Positions 7,203 to 15,442 of a stretch of DNA of 41,203 bases are shown piece after piece. The position numbers were made by a program, and so were the translations under genes. How positions within the stretch are numbered: position 1 is the first letter of the stretch; each line of letters starts with the position of its first letter. Below the pieces are notes generated by a model, which was given only the letters and a program-made list of their open reading frames with translations, ran no database searches and was not told where the DNA came from. Source of the DNA: an uncultured Prevotella sp. (GTDB lineage Bacteria; Bacteroidota; Bacteroidia; Bacteroidales; Bacteroidaceae); the NCBI GenBank assembly GCA_905196835.1, contig CAJJWN010000026.1, forward strand, positions 1 through 41,203. The letters run 5' to 3'.

Positions 7203-9776
7203 TTATAGTTCCACCGCGATTTTCTTCAAATCTTTGTCCATGCTCGACGTTCCTACAAGCAGCTCGTATGTGCCAGGCTTTATGCGCATTGTGTTGGTCG
7301 TAGCGTCCCAACACTCGAAGGCTGTGCGGGGCATGTCTATTGTTACGGCCTTTGTCTCGCCAGCCTTCAGCTCTACCCGTGTAAATCCGCGCAGCGTCTT
7401 TATGGGGCCTTCGGCGTCGGCGGGGTTGCGCAGGTAAGCCTGCACTATCTCTACGCCGTCACGGTTGCCCGTGTTAGTCACGCTGACGGTTATTTTGCCC
7501 GTTGCGGCGTCGTATGACGGCGCGCCTGTGACGAACGTTGTGTAGCTAAGGCCGTAGCCGAAGGGGAAGAGCGGCTCGCCGCGGAAGTAGCGGTAGGTGC
7601 GGCCGGCCATGCGGTATTCGTCAAACGGTGGCAGCTGGCTATCGTCCTTATAGAATGTTACGGGCAGTTTGCCGCCAGGGTTATAGTCGCCGAAGAGCAC
7701 GTCGGCCACGGCGTGTCCGCCCTGTTCTCCGGGGTACCATGCCTGCAAGATGGCGTCACATGTCTCCAGTTCGGGGGTAAGTGCCACCGCGCTGCCGCTG
7801 CAATTGACAAGCACTACACGCTTTCCGGCCTCGTGCAGGGCTTTAAGTATTTCGCGTTGCGCCGCAGGCAGCTCTATGCTTGTGCGGTCGCCGTTGTCGA
7901 AGCCCGGCTCTGTCACCTTGGCCTCTTCGCGCTCAAGGTTGGGCGATATGCCGCCTACGAAGATTACTGTCTCCACGTCTTTTGCCCTTGAGGCCACCTC
8001 GTTTGCCGTTACGTTGTATACGGCGGCTATGTCAAAGTTGAGCGTAGCGGCACCCTTAAGCTGCATGTAGTCAACCTGCACGTCGTAACGACGACCTTTT
8101 TTTACAGTCAGTTTATTCTGTTTTATGCGCAGGCGGTCGGTTTTCCAGTTGTTTTCTATCGTGTCGCCGTTTACGATAAGCCTTATGCCGTCGTCGTTGG
8201 CGTAGAGTATGTTAAGTGTTTCGTCCTTGTCGGCGGTGAATGAGCCGTTGAAGCTTGCAGTGAAGTCTGTCAGTTGTACGCCGGGGGCGAAGACCGTGTT
8301 GCCGCCGTTGTCGAAGTGAAGGGCGTGCTCGTATGTTGCTTCATAAGTCGGTGTGCCCTCCATGCGGGTGTTGTTCCAGAAGCGTGCGCTCATGCCTTGG
8401 CGTCCGTCAGCCGTCCTCATCTTGCCGAATATGCTTTCGCTCTCGGTCAGTGATGTTATTTCGCATCCCTTCGTGTACTTTACGTTCCGGCCTAATTTGC
8501 CCTGTATGCCTTCAAGCACGGTTACCGAATGGCTTGGCTGGCCGTAGTATATGCCCCACAGCATGATGGAGTCGGCCGCGTTGGGACCCATCACCATTAT
8601 CTTGCCTGCGTCTTTCCGCAGCGGCAGGGTGTTGTTCCTGTTATGCAGCAGCACCATCTGTTCGCGCGCCATTTGCAGGGCGAGCTGCTTGTGCTCCTTG
8701 CTGGCAATGACGCTCTGGGGTATGCGCGTCCATGGTACGAGCGAGTCAGCGTCAAAGTCGCCAAGCTCGAAGCGCGCCTCGAGCAGCCGTATTACGCTCC
8801 GGTCGATTTGCTCCTCTGTTATTTCTCCGGCCTTTACCGCGTCGGGCAGACGGCGGTAGTTGCTGCCGCATTCAACGTCGGTGCCGCTGATTACGGCCTT
8901 GGCCGACGCCGCGGCAGCGTCTTTCGACACTCCGTGCGCGCCCGGCCGCCAGAAGTCGCTGATGCCTCCGCAGTCGCTCACTACAAGCCCCTTGAAGCCC
9001 CATTCGTCGCGCAGTATTTGTTGCAGCAGGCGGTTGCTGCCGCAGCATGGGTCACCGTCTATGCGCTGGTAGGCGCACATCACCTCCTTCACTCCGCCCT
9101 CTTGTACGAGCGCCTTGAATGCAGGCAGGTAGGTTTCCCACAGGTCGCGCTCGGGCAAGTCTTCTATGTTGAAGCTGTGGCGCGTCTTCTCCGGCCCGCT
9201 ATGCACGGCAAAGTGCTTGGCGCAGGCCAGCAGTTTCATGTATTTCCCGTCCGTCGGGCCTTGCAGTCCGCGCACTACGGCCAGTCCCATGCGTGCGTTC
9301 ATGTACGGGTCTTCGCCGTAAGTCTCCTGTCCGCGTCCCCAGCGAGGGTCGCGGAAGATGTTGATGTTGGGCGTCCAGAACGACAATCCTTGGTATGTTG
9401 CTACGCGCCCCGTGCGCCGTTGCGCCGTGTTCTTGGCGCGCGCCTCGTCGCTCACGGCAGTGTAGATACGCTCCAGCAGGGCGTCGTCGAATGATGCTGC
9501 CATGCCTATGCACGAGGGGAACACCGTGCTAACGCCGTTGCGGCCTACGCCGTGCAGGGCTTCGCTCCACCAGGCGAACTCCGGTATGCCGAGCCGCGGA
9601 ATGGCTTTCGACTTGTCCATCATCACTATTGCCTTCTCTTCCAGCGTCATGCGCGAGCACAAGTCAACGGCGCGCTCGTGCGCCGACAGCTCCGTGTTGC
9701 GGTAGGGCAGCGTCTGTGCGCCCGCGCCGATGGTGCAGGCCAAGGCCATCACGGCCAAAACAGTTCTTCTCTTCAT
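7203..9776 (-). CDS. Secreted GH3 glycosidase with PA14 insert, probable beta-xylosidase/beta-glucosidase
   Basis: The 857-residue enzyme has an N-terminal signal peptide (MKRRTVLAVMALACTIGAGAQ). Residues 30-330 form the GH3 barrel: the K-H pair at 187-188 in CAKHFAVHS, and the catalytic nucleophile Asp268 in VVSDCGG. The second GH3 domain starts near 375 (MVMGPNAADSIMLWG follows) and is interrupted by a PA14 domain at about 440-590 (SARFWNN to YMQLKGAATLNFDIA). The rest of the domain (about 600-735) contains FVGGISPNLEREE and SGSAVALTPELE. A fibronectin III-like C-terminal domain runs from about 745 to the end (GVEIVQAYLRNP, TRVELKAGETKAV). Characterised relatives release xylose or glucose from oligosaccharides, probably in the periplasm here. 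HSGPEKTRHSFN next to the KH pair resembles xylosidase-type members, so xylosidase is my first guess, without certainty. It follows the DUF2442 gene by 21 bases and is probably co-transcribed with it. Confidence 0.93.
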   Translation of the reverse strand: MKRRTVLAVMALACTIGAGAQTLPYRNTELSAHERAVDLCSRMTLEEKAIVMMDKSKAIPRLGIPEFAWWSEALHGVGRNGVSTVFPSCIGMAASFDDALLERIYTAVSDEARAKNTAQRRTGRVATYQGLSFWTPNINIFRDPRWGRGQETYGEDPYMNARMGLAVVRGLQGPTDGKYMKLLACAKHFAVHSGPEKTRHSFNIEDLPERDLWETYLPAFKALVQEGGVKEVMCAYQRIDGDPCCGSNRLLQQILRDEWGFKGLVVSDCGGISDFWRPGAHGVSKDAAAASAKAVISGTDVECGSNYRRLPDAVKAGEITEEQIDRSVIRLLEARFELGDFDADSLVPWTRIPQSVIASKEHKQLALQMAREQMVLLHNRNNTLPLRKDAGKIMVMGPNAADSIMLWGIYYGQPSHSVTVLEGIQGKLGRNVKYTKGCEITSLTESESIFGKMRTADGRQGMSARFWNNTRMEGTPTYEATYEHALHFDNGGNTVFAPGVQLTDFTASFNGSFTADKDETLNILYANDDGIRLIVNGDTIENNWKTDRLRIKQNKLTVKKGRRYDVQVDYMQLKGAATLNFDIAAVYNVTANEVASRAKDVETVIFVGGISPNLEREEAKVTEPGFDNGDRTSIELPAAQREILKALHEAGKRVVLVNCSGSAVALTPELETCDAILQAWYPGEQGGHAVADVLFGDYNPGGKLPVTFYKDDSQLPPFDEYRMAGRTYRYFRGEPLFPFGYGLSYTTFVTGAPSYDAATGKITVSVTNTGNRDGVEIVQAYLRNPADAEGPIKTLRGFTRVELKAGETKAVTIDMPRTAFECWDATTNTMRIKPGTYELLVGTSSMDKDLKKIAVEL

Positions 9777-9797
9777 GTGGTTGTTATTAGGTTTAGG

Positions 9798-10031
9798 TTA
9801 TGCGGCAGTACCTATTTCGTAGAGAAATTCGGGTGCGAGGTCGGCTCCGTTAGCCCATTCAATTGTTATTGGGGTAAGTCCGTATTGGATGAATTTGTTT
9901 CTGTCAAGCAGTTCGCCGAACACATCGCCTGTAAGGAACGGACGCAAATCAACTCTTTTTACTGCTCCGTCGTTAAACTTCAAAAGCAGTTCATAATCTT
10001 TGATATAGTCAACATCTACAACTCGTAACAT
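9798..10031 (-). CDS. Small DUF2442-like protein
   Basis: The protein has 77 residues if started at the ATG at 10029-10031 (MLRVVDVDYIKDYELLLKF). The core reads LLLKFNDGAVKRVDLRPFL, then FGELLDRNKFIQYGLTPITIEWANGADLAPEFLYE, which matches the DUF2442 family (small, one domain, strand-rich). An upstream in-frame ATG at 10074-10076 would add 15 residues, but the TAnnTTTG promoter element at 10079-10086 places the transcription start around 10070-10075, leaving no room for that start. DUF2442 proteins sometimes pair with DUF4160 partners in toxin-antitoxin-like couples; none is seen here. The gene lies 21 bases before the GH3 gene on the same strand. No function is proposed. Confidence 0.82.
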   Translation of the reverse strand: MLRVVDVDYIKDYELLLKFNDGAVKRVDLRPFLTGDVFGELLDRNKFIQYGLTPITIEWANGADLAPEFLYEIGTAA

Positions 10032-10078
10032 GGCTGAACTATTTGAAATAGGTATTGATGCCGTTAAGATTAACAATG

Positions 10079-10104
10079 CAAAGGTAAAAAATTATTCTTG
10101 CAAA
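10079..10104 (-). promoter_or_regulatory. Bacteroidetes-type promoter of the DUF2442-GH3 unit
   Basis: On the minus strand, TACCTTTG (plus 10079-10086) fits the -7 consensus TAnnTTTG. A TTTG lies upstream (plus 10101-10104), but the spacing of 14 bases is shorter than the usual 19-21. The -7 box alone is therefore the main support. Confidence 0.5.
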
Positions 10105-10150
10105 CGCGATAGTTTGAGTTTTATTTGCATAAAACCACCTGATTGTTAAC

Positions 10151-10186
10151 AAAAAGAAAAGATGCACATCGCTGCGCATCTTCTCT
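10151..10186 (-). terminator. Terminator after the secreted repeat protein gene
   Basis: On the minus strand the stem AGAgAAGATGC (plus 10186-10176) pairs with GCATCTTtTCT (plus 10165-10155) with one mismatch and a 10-base loop, followed by a T-run (plus 10151-10155 are all A). It is about 60 bases past the stop of the gene ending at 10249. Confidence 0.75.
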
Positions 10187-10248
10187 TATATTAATAATAG
10201 GTGAACACGTCAAGTCGTCTTGTCTCACCTTCTCACTTTCTCACCGTC

Positions 10249-11652
10249 TTACCTTCTGATGAATTTCTTTCCGTTCTGTATGAGAATGCCCTTCGCGCTC
10301 TTGTCTACGCGCTGGCCGGAGAGATTATAGATAGGCGCGTTCTCGTCAAACTCTTTCTCAACGGTAATGTCGGTGATGCCGGTAGCTGTTTCTACTGATA
10401 CGGGCAGGAGTTGTGCCTTATTGTACATGCTGACAACTGCTGTTATGTTATATTCCGTTTCATCGTTGGCATATTTTTCTACAACGTCATCAGCTCCGTA
10501 AAGCTGTATTTTGTCTGTACCATTCGTTGCGTAATAATTTGTATATTTCCCAGACACTTCGCTTGTTATCTTCACATTTTCAATCTTCACCAAGTTGTTC
10601 ATGTATTTACCGTCTGTAGCGATGTCTTGTATAGTTGCGTTGAGTGGCAAAGCTTCTTCCTTGCTGTCTTCAATTTTTAAAGCGGACGTATTAGTGAAAT
10701 TATTTTCTTTAACTTCATATAACCCATTGTGAATAGTAAAATCAACTTTTACAGTTCCGCTTACAGTTGCATTCTTGTTTAACTTTAATTTATTTGTATG
10801 GTAGAACAAGATAGCATATTCGCCGTCACGAACATATACGTCAGTACCATTTACATGAACTACTTTGCCGTCGTTGATTGTCAGATTAATGTTTTCTTGT
10901 GGAGCATCCAGCTTGTACAGGTCGGCAATAGTCATGTCTGTAAATTCAACCTTGGTGAACTCTTTGCTTGCTACGGTGCTTATGTTGCCGTTTTTCTCGG
11001 CGATGGCTTTTACCGTTGCGCTCTTATCAAGAGTGAACTTTACAGGTGATGTACCCTTGGCTGTTGTTGTAGTTGTCGGGTCTGTGCCGTCAGTTGTGTA
11101 ATAGATTGTTGTGCCGTCAGCACCGGTGATTGTTATTTCTGTCGAGCCTTCAAACGGTGTCGTTCCTGTAATTGTCGGAGCTTCTACAAAATCGTCAGGT
11201 GCCTCTTCATAAGTTACTTCAATAGTAGTGATGTCACCTGTGCTATTTCCAGTATATGTTAAATCAACCGACTTTGCGCTTCCAGTCCAAGTTCCATTAG
11301 TATAATCACCAGTTTTCGTAGAGAAATTTTTACTACCATTGGTTGTAACCTTTGTTATGATGTAGTTACTGGTTACACTAATGTTTAGGGATGCGCTTTC
11401 TTTATATACACGCAAAGTTTTCTTACCACTTTTATTCCACCAACGGGTTTTACCATTTAATGTCAATGTGACATTTCCTTCTTTGCATTCATAGGGGGAT
11501 TTATTGTACTCAGTCACACCTTGTCCACTAAGTAATGTCATTCCGTAAGCTTCCTCGCCAGTGAAATCAAATGTTGCGGTCTGTTGTGCAAACGTATTGC
11601 CGCAGACCATTGCCATAAGGCAAACCAAAGATAAGCGTAAAAATTTTCTCAT
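10249..11652 (-). CDS. Secreted multidomain protein with chitobiase/hexosaminidase C-terminal-like domain and C-terminal sorting-type tail
   Basis: The protein has 467 residues when started at the ATG at 11650-11652, giving a clean signal peptide (MRKFLRLSLVCLMAMVCGNTFAQ). An upstream in-frame start at 11736 falls inside the promoter and is rejected. Residues 24-150 are a strand-rich unknown domain. About 155-235 (ITGADGTTIYYTTDGTDPT) match the CHB_HEX_C type domain. About 240-420 look like an OB-fold-type repeat (VHVNGTDVYVRDGEYAILFY; GKYTNYYATNGTDKIQLYG). The tail IYNLSGQRVDKSAKGILIQN plus GKKFIRR resembles the C-terminal domains of Prevotella and Bacteroides proteins thought to be sorted by type IX secretion or anchored at the surface. 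No catalytic motif is visible. A surface or secreted adhesive or binding protein is the most that can be inferred. Confidence 0.8.
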   Translation of the reverse strand: MRKFLRLSLVCLMAMVCGNTFAQQTATFDFTGEEAYGMTLLSGQGVTEYNKSPYECKEGNVTLTLNGKTRWWNKSGKKTLRVYKESASLNISVTSNYIITKVTTNGSKNFSTKTGDYTNGTWTGSAKSVDLTYTGNSTGDITTIEVTYEEAPDDFVEAPTITGTTPFEGSTEITITGADGTTIYYTTDGTDPTTTTTAKGTSPVKFTLDKSATVKAIAEKNGNISTVASKEFTKVEFTDMTIADLYKLDAPQENINLTINDGKVVHVNGTDVYVRDGEYAILFYHTNKLKLNKNATVSGTVKVDFTIHNGLYEVKENNFTNTSALKIEDSKEEALPLNATIQDIATDGKYMNNLVKIENVKITSEVSGKYTNYYATNGTDKIQLYGADDVVEKYANDETEYNITAVVSMYNKAQLLPVSVETATGITDITVEKEFDENAPIYNLSGQRVDKSAKGILIQNGKKFIRR

Positions 11653-11707
11653 AGTCGTAAGTTTTAAATTGTTATTAATTCTGCCGATAAGTGACATTAT
11701 TTGGTTG

Positions 11708-11737
11708 CAAATATAGCGTTTCGTTTTTAATAACAAA
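11708..11737 (-). promoter_or_regulatory. Bacteroidetes-type promoter of the secreted repeat protein
   Basis: On the minus strand, TTTG (plus 11734-11737), then 18 bases, then TATATTTG (plus 11708-11715) gives a close match to TTTG-N19-TAnnTTTG. The predicted transcription start is near 11701, leaving a leader of about 50 bases before the ATG at 11652. This decides the start codon of that gene. Confidence 0.75.
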
Positions 11738-12534
11738 ATGTTTTGCTGTTAAAATTCGGTTAAGATGAATTAGCGGACAACAATAAGGAAAGATAGAACA
11801 ATGCTTCCGCTGCGTTTGAAAACGGTCTACAGCTGTAAATTAAAGATAAAAGTGTAACTTAAAGCAGAATAAGTTACATTGTTTTCACGTAATTAACCTA
11901 TGCTTTATGCCGGCTGTGCAGGCGTTTCCTCTTGTTTACAAAAGTAAATGAGGATGCGGTGTTTTGCTTTCTTTTTGATTTTCGTTGGATGCATAGAAGG
12001 GCATCGGCGTGAAATTTTTATCCGGTGGACGGAAAAAACGCACTCTCGCGTGTGCAAACGTAATGCGTTGATATGCAGTAAGATACGTTAAAATGCACCG
12101 AAGTGTGCAGACAGAAACGGCCTTTTAACATTTTTTCTACGGTATCTACGGGTGCTAAAGACCGTCTTCAAGGGTGGTAAAGGCCGTCAATACTACCCGT
12201 AAGGACGGCTCTTAATGCTGCAAAAGACGGTGTTTTGCACCCGAAAAGGCCGTCTTTCATGCTGCGAAGCATGGCTTTTCGTCGTGAAAGGGACGGTTTA
12301 TGACCGCCTTAAATCCTATTTCAGCTGATTTTGTTGACATTTTGCCGTTGACACTTTGTAATGGGTTTATAATGAGAATGTCGCAAAGTGTCATTGCGCT
12401 TGGCGGCGCAATGCGTATGCAGACTTGCCCGAATGCCGGTTATGGTGTCGATATAACAATGCCGGGACTTCACCTTTGCGTGGCGAACCCCCGGCATTTA
12501 AGTGTTACTAAGTAAGGTGTTGTGTGCGGCGTTG
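11738..12534. other. Long gap between two minus-strand units
   Basis: About 800 bases without a credible gene. It contains a small hairpin (TGTAACTT 11853-11860 with AAGTTACA 11871-11878), a lone minus-strand -7 box TACTTTTG (plus 11939-11946), 22-bp array 2, two adjacent hairpins near 12349-12412 (TGACACTTTG/CAAAGTGTCA, then ATTGCGC/GCGCAAT), and a 9-bp stem (AATGCCGGG 12458-12466 with CCCGGCATT 12490-12498). The last could end transcription of the GH28-GH105 gene, although the T-run after it is poor. The short plus-strand frame at 12300-12515 has no recognisable protein features. Confidence 0.55.
12112..12301. repeat. 22-bp phased repeat array 2 (about eight units, looser phase)
   Basis: The clearest units start at 12220 (gcaaaagacggtgttttg), 12242 (cgaaaaggccgtctttca) and 12264 (gcgaagcatggcttttcg), 22 bases apart. 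Weaker ones start near 12154, 12177 and 12199 (offsets 21-23) and at 12284. A degenerate unit with acggccttttaac sits near 12117. Array 2 is the longest and most decayed copy of the family in the window. It lies downstream of the GH28-GH105 gene. Confidence 0.75.
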
Positions 12535-15114
12535 CTACTTGTTCAGCTTGGCGACGTCGTAGCCCAGCTGCTCCATTTCGAGCGAAGCCCAGATGAAGGG
12601 GGCTATGCCCTTGCCGTCGTTGTCGCGTATAGGCTCGCTGATGTAATACTCGAACGAACCGTCGCGGCGGCGGCTCTTGGGGTTGTCAGGGCCGAGGCCT
12701 GACACCTCGCAGCAGCGTGTGAGCGATATTGTCTTGTCCGGGTTTACCTTGACAAACTCTTTCAAGATGCCCTTGTAGCCCTTTATGCCGGCTTTCTTCA
12801 TGCTGTCCGAGAAGTAGCCGAGGCGCGAGCCTTTGAGCAATACGTAGGTGAACATCGACGAGGCGGTGGCTTCGAGATAGTTGCGCGGGTCGTCTACGTC
12901 GAGCACGTCGCGCCATACGCCGGTCTGCTTGTCCTGCTTCTTTACCGTAGCCTTCATCACGTTGTTGAGCATGTCGATTAGTTCGGCGCGGTGCTCGTAG
13001 TCTTGCGGTACGGCGTCAAGCACTTCGAGTATTGCCATGGCAAACCATCCTTGCGCCCTTGCCCATGTGTGCCGGGACAGGCCCGTCTGCTTGTCTGCCC
13101 AAAACATGCTGTTGGTCTCGTCCCAAGCGTGCTTCCACAGGCCGGTCTTCTCGTCGTATGTGCGGTTGTAAGTCTTGCTTATTTGCTCGAAAGCGTCGTC
13201 GTAATACTTCTTGGCTTTCTTCTCGCCTTTCAGGATAGGGGCGGCCATCGTGTAGAACGGATGACCCATATATACGCCGTCGAGCCACACCTGGTGGGCG
13301 TATATGGCCTTGTGCCACCACACGCCGTCCTTCGTGCGCGGCTGCTTTTCAAGCTGCTTGAATATTGTTTTGAGTGCCTTGTCCGACTTCTTTTCGGGAA
13401 ACAGTTGGTTCATGCGCAGTATGAAGCGGCCCGGACGGGTGTTGTCAAGGTTAAAGTCTTCGTATTTGTAGCCCGTGATGTCGCCGTTCCCGGCTATCAT
13501 CCTGGCAGGATATGCCTTCAGATAGCTGATGATGCTGTCGCCGCCATACGCCAAGTATGTGTCGAGCATGGCCTCGAGCTCTATGCCGCTGGCGTAGTTC
13601 CAGCGTGGCTTCTTGGCGAAGTCGAGCATGTAGGGCAGGGGAGTGCGCTTCATCTCGGAGTACGTCATCCACTCGCTGTAATGCTTGTAGGGATATTCGG
13701 AGAGTACGGTTGAACCGTTGATTACAAGGTTGTCGTAGTTTACTCCTTCGGTCTTGCCCTTGATGTAGACGGGCTTCGAGTAAACGCCGTCAAACGTGCA
13801 GTCTTTCAGGTTGATGTTGCTTACGTTGGTGCGGTCGTCGAACGCCACTATCATTACGCCGTACTTGCTCTTCTTGCAGGTGACGTTCTCCATGTAGACG
13901 TTGCGCACCGTGGGGTAAAATCCGCGCTTGGCTACCTCTTTCGGCTCGTAGTCGAGGTTGATTTTCAGCACCGCTTCGGCGCACTGGCCCACCTCGACGT
14001 TGCGCATGTAGATGTCCTCGATTACGCCGCCGCGTGCCGAGTTGGTCTTGATGCGCAGTATTCGGTCGAGGTTGGGGCTGTCCATCTTGCAGTTCTCCAC
14101 GAACACATTGTTGCAGCCTCCCGATATTTCAGAGCCGATGACGACGCCTCCGTGGCCGTCCTTCATCATGCAGTTGCGCACTATGATGTTCTTGCTGGGC
14201 AGCCCGGTGTAGCGTCCTTTGCCGCCCTCGCGCCCGTCCTCGTTGCGTCCGCTCTTTATGGCGATGCAGTCGTCGCCGGTGTCGAAGACGCAGTTTTCAA
14301 TCAGAACGTTCTCGCACGACTCGGGGTCGCAGCCGTCGCCGTTAGGCCCGTCGTTGTGCACGGTTACGTTCCTTACGGTTATGTTCTTGCTAAGCAGCGG
14401 GTGCATCACCCAGAACGGCGAGCGCAACATCGTCACGCCTTCGATGAGTATGCCGTCACACTGGTTGAAGTTAACCAACTGTGGGCGCAGGCCTTTGCCC
14501 TGTCCGAACACGCGTTGCTCCAAGGGCACGCCGTCTTCGGCCATTTTCAGCAGGTCGGCGCGTCCGCCGGGGTTCTGCTGTTTCTCGGCTACGGGCACGT
14601 CCTTGCTCTTCGGTGTCTTTCCGCTCATCAGCCACCAGGTGTCGTCAGAGGCGTTGCCGTCTATGGTGCCCCGGCCTGTTATGGCTATGTCGGTTTCCTT
14701 GTAGGCGTAAATCAGGGGAGAGTAGTTGATGCAGTCAAGCCCTTCCCAGCGGGTCTCGACGGGCGGATAGAGGCTGCGGTCGAAGGCGAAGAGCAGCGTC
14801 GCGCCCTTCTCTATCACAAGGTTTACGTGGCTCTTGAGCCTCAATGCGCCGGTGTTCCATGTGCCTTCGGGCACGACCACGCGTCCGCCACCTGCTTTCG
14901 AGCAAGCCTCGATGGCGCTGTTGATGGCTTTCTGGTTCTGTGCCGGCGTGGCTTTCAGCGACGCTCCGTATTTCGTAATGTCGAAAGTACGGTCGGCGAA
15001 CTGTGGAGTCCTGATGCTTTGTTCAATCTGTTTGTACTTGGCATCGTCCCATCCCGATGCGTAAACCGCAAACGGGAACAACAGGCATAGCAGCAATGTC
15101 TGTATTTGTTTCAT
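12535..15114 (-). CDS. Fusion enzyme: GH28 polygalacturonase plus GH105 unsaturated galacturonyl/rhamnogalacturonyl hydrolase
   Basis: One intact 859-residue frame. Signal peptide 1-20 (MKQIQTLLLCLLFPFAVYAS). Residues 40-490 are a GH28 beta-helix: it begins FDITKYGA and has the four family motifs, namely NGDGCD with N258/D260, DD at 281-282 in TGDDCIAIKSG, GHG at 320-322 and RIK at 354-356. Residues 500-855 are a GH105 (alpha/alpha)6 barrel with WLDGVYMGHPF (candidate catalytic Asp612) and RHTWARAQGWF at 681-691. GH28 enzymes cut galacturonic-acid linkages in pectin; GH105 enzymes remove the unsaturated uronic acid left by lyases. All key GH28 motifs and the GH105 aspartate are present, so both halves are probably active. 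Each half is near full family length, which argues against a sequencing fusion. A promoter lies upstream at 15182-15213. It probably works with the susCD operon at 1-6526. Confidence 0.93.
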   Translation of the reverse strand: MKQIQTLLLCLLFPFAVYASGWDDAKYKQIEQSIRTPQFADRTFDITKYGASLKATPAQNQKAINSAIEACSKAGGGRVVVPEGTWNTGALRLKSHVNLVIEKGATLLFAFDRSLYPPVETRWEGLDCINYSPLIYAYKETDIAITGRGTIDGNASDDTWWLMSGKTPKSKDVPVAEKQQNPGGRADLLKMAEDGVPLEQRVFGQGKGLRPQLVNFNQCDGILIEGVTMLRSPFWVMHPLLSKNITVRNVTVHNDGPNGDGCDPESCENVLIENCVFDTGDDCIAIKSGRNEDGREGGKGRYTGLPSKNIIVRNCMMKDGHGGVVIGSEISGGCNNVFVENCKMDSPNLDRILRIKTNSARGGVIEDIYMRNVEVGQCAEAVLKINLDYEPKEVAKRGFYPTVRNVYMENVTCKKSKYGVMIVAFDDRTNVSNINLKDCTFDGVYSKPVYIKGKTEGVNYDNLVINGSTVLSEYPYKHYSEWMTYSEMKRTPLPYMLDFAKKPRWNYASGIELEAMLDTYLAYGGDSIISYLKAYPARMIAGNGDITGYKYEDFNLDNTRPGRFILRMNQLFPEKKSDKALKTIFKQLEKQPRTKDGVWWHKAIYAHQVWLDGVYMGHPFYTMAAPILKGEKKAKKYYDDAFEQISKTYNRTYDEKTGLWKHAWDETNSMFWADKQTGLSRHTWARAQGWFAMAILEVLDAVPQDYEHRAELIDMLNNVMKATVKKQDKQTGVWRDVLDVDDPRNYLEATASSMFTYVLLKGSRLGYFSDSMKKAGIKGYKGILKEFVKVNPDKTISLTRCCEVSGLGPDNPKSRRRDGSFEYYISEPIRDNDGKGIAPFIWASLEMEQLGYDVAKLNK

Positions 15115-15181
15115 AGGTTTAAGTTTGTAAGAGTATTTGTTTATAGTTGACAGATTTCGTAGTTTTGGGTATATTCGGGTA

Positions 15182-15213
15182 CAAATGTAGTGATTAAAAT
15201 CTGAATATTGAAA
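15182..15213 (-). promoter_or_regulatory. Promoter of the GH28-GH105 gene
   Basis: On the minus strand, TTTC (plus 15210-15213), 20 bases, then TACATTTG (plus 15182-15189), an exact TAnnTTTG -7 box. The transcription start would be near 15175, about 60 bases before the ATG at 15114. Confidence 0.65.
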
Positions 15214-15346
15214 TTTATAAACTTATTTTTCGTATTGTCATTATATAATTAAGGTATGTTTGCAAAGCTTCCGTCAACAGACAGGTTGCGGCGTATTGTT
15301 AAGGTATGTATTGTTGATGGCGTAACTCCCTGTAAATTAATACAAT

Positions 15347-15430
15347 GCAAAAGGCCATCTTTCGCGGTGCGAAAGATGGCCTTTTACAAGGTGATATGTG
15401 GCATATTGCAAGGCAAAAGGTGGCCTTTGG
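15347..15430. repeat. 22-bp phased repeat array 3, with a perfect 17-bp hairpin
   Basis: Units start at 15347, 15369, 15391 and 15413, exactly 22 bases apart; the third is degenerate. The first two form a perfect inverted repeat: AAAAGGCCATCTTTCGC (15349-15365) and GCGAAAGATGGCCTTTT (15369-15385), loop ggt. The A-run and T-run flanks give it the shape of a bidirectional terminator. It is downstream of nrdG (minus strand), for which it is the best terminator candidate. The remainder of this 328-base gap holds the promoter listed separately and nothing else I can support. Confidence 0.85.
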
Positions 15431-15442
15431 CCTTGCTGCCTG

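Noticed and set aside
8529..9494. 321-residue plus-strand frame opposite the GH3 gene
   Set aside because: It mirrors the codon pattern of the GH3 gene, has no recognisable domain, and would overlap conserved catalytic motifs on the other strand.
9798..10031. Toxin-antitoxin system at the DUF2442 gene
   Set aside because: No DUF4160 or other small partner gene is adjacent; the neighbour is a large glycosidase gene.
10032..10076. Upstream start for the DUF2442 gene
   Set aside because: The -7 box at 10079-10086 puts the transcription start at or after this codon, and the added residues are not family-like.
11653..11736. Longer N-terminus for the secreted repeat protein
   Set aside because: It would place the start inside the promoter and put 28 residues before an otherwise typical signal peptide.
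14152..15090. 312-residue plus-strand frame opposite the GH28 domain
   Set aside because: It is the antisense shadow of a clearly conserved enzyme, with a composition rich in Val, Ala and His and no domain.
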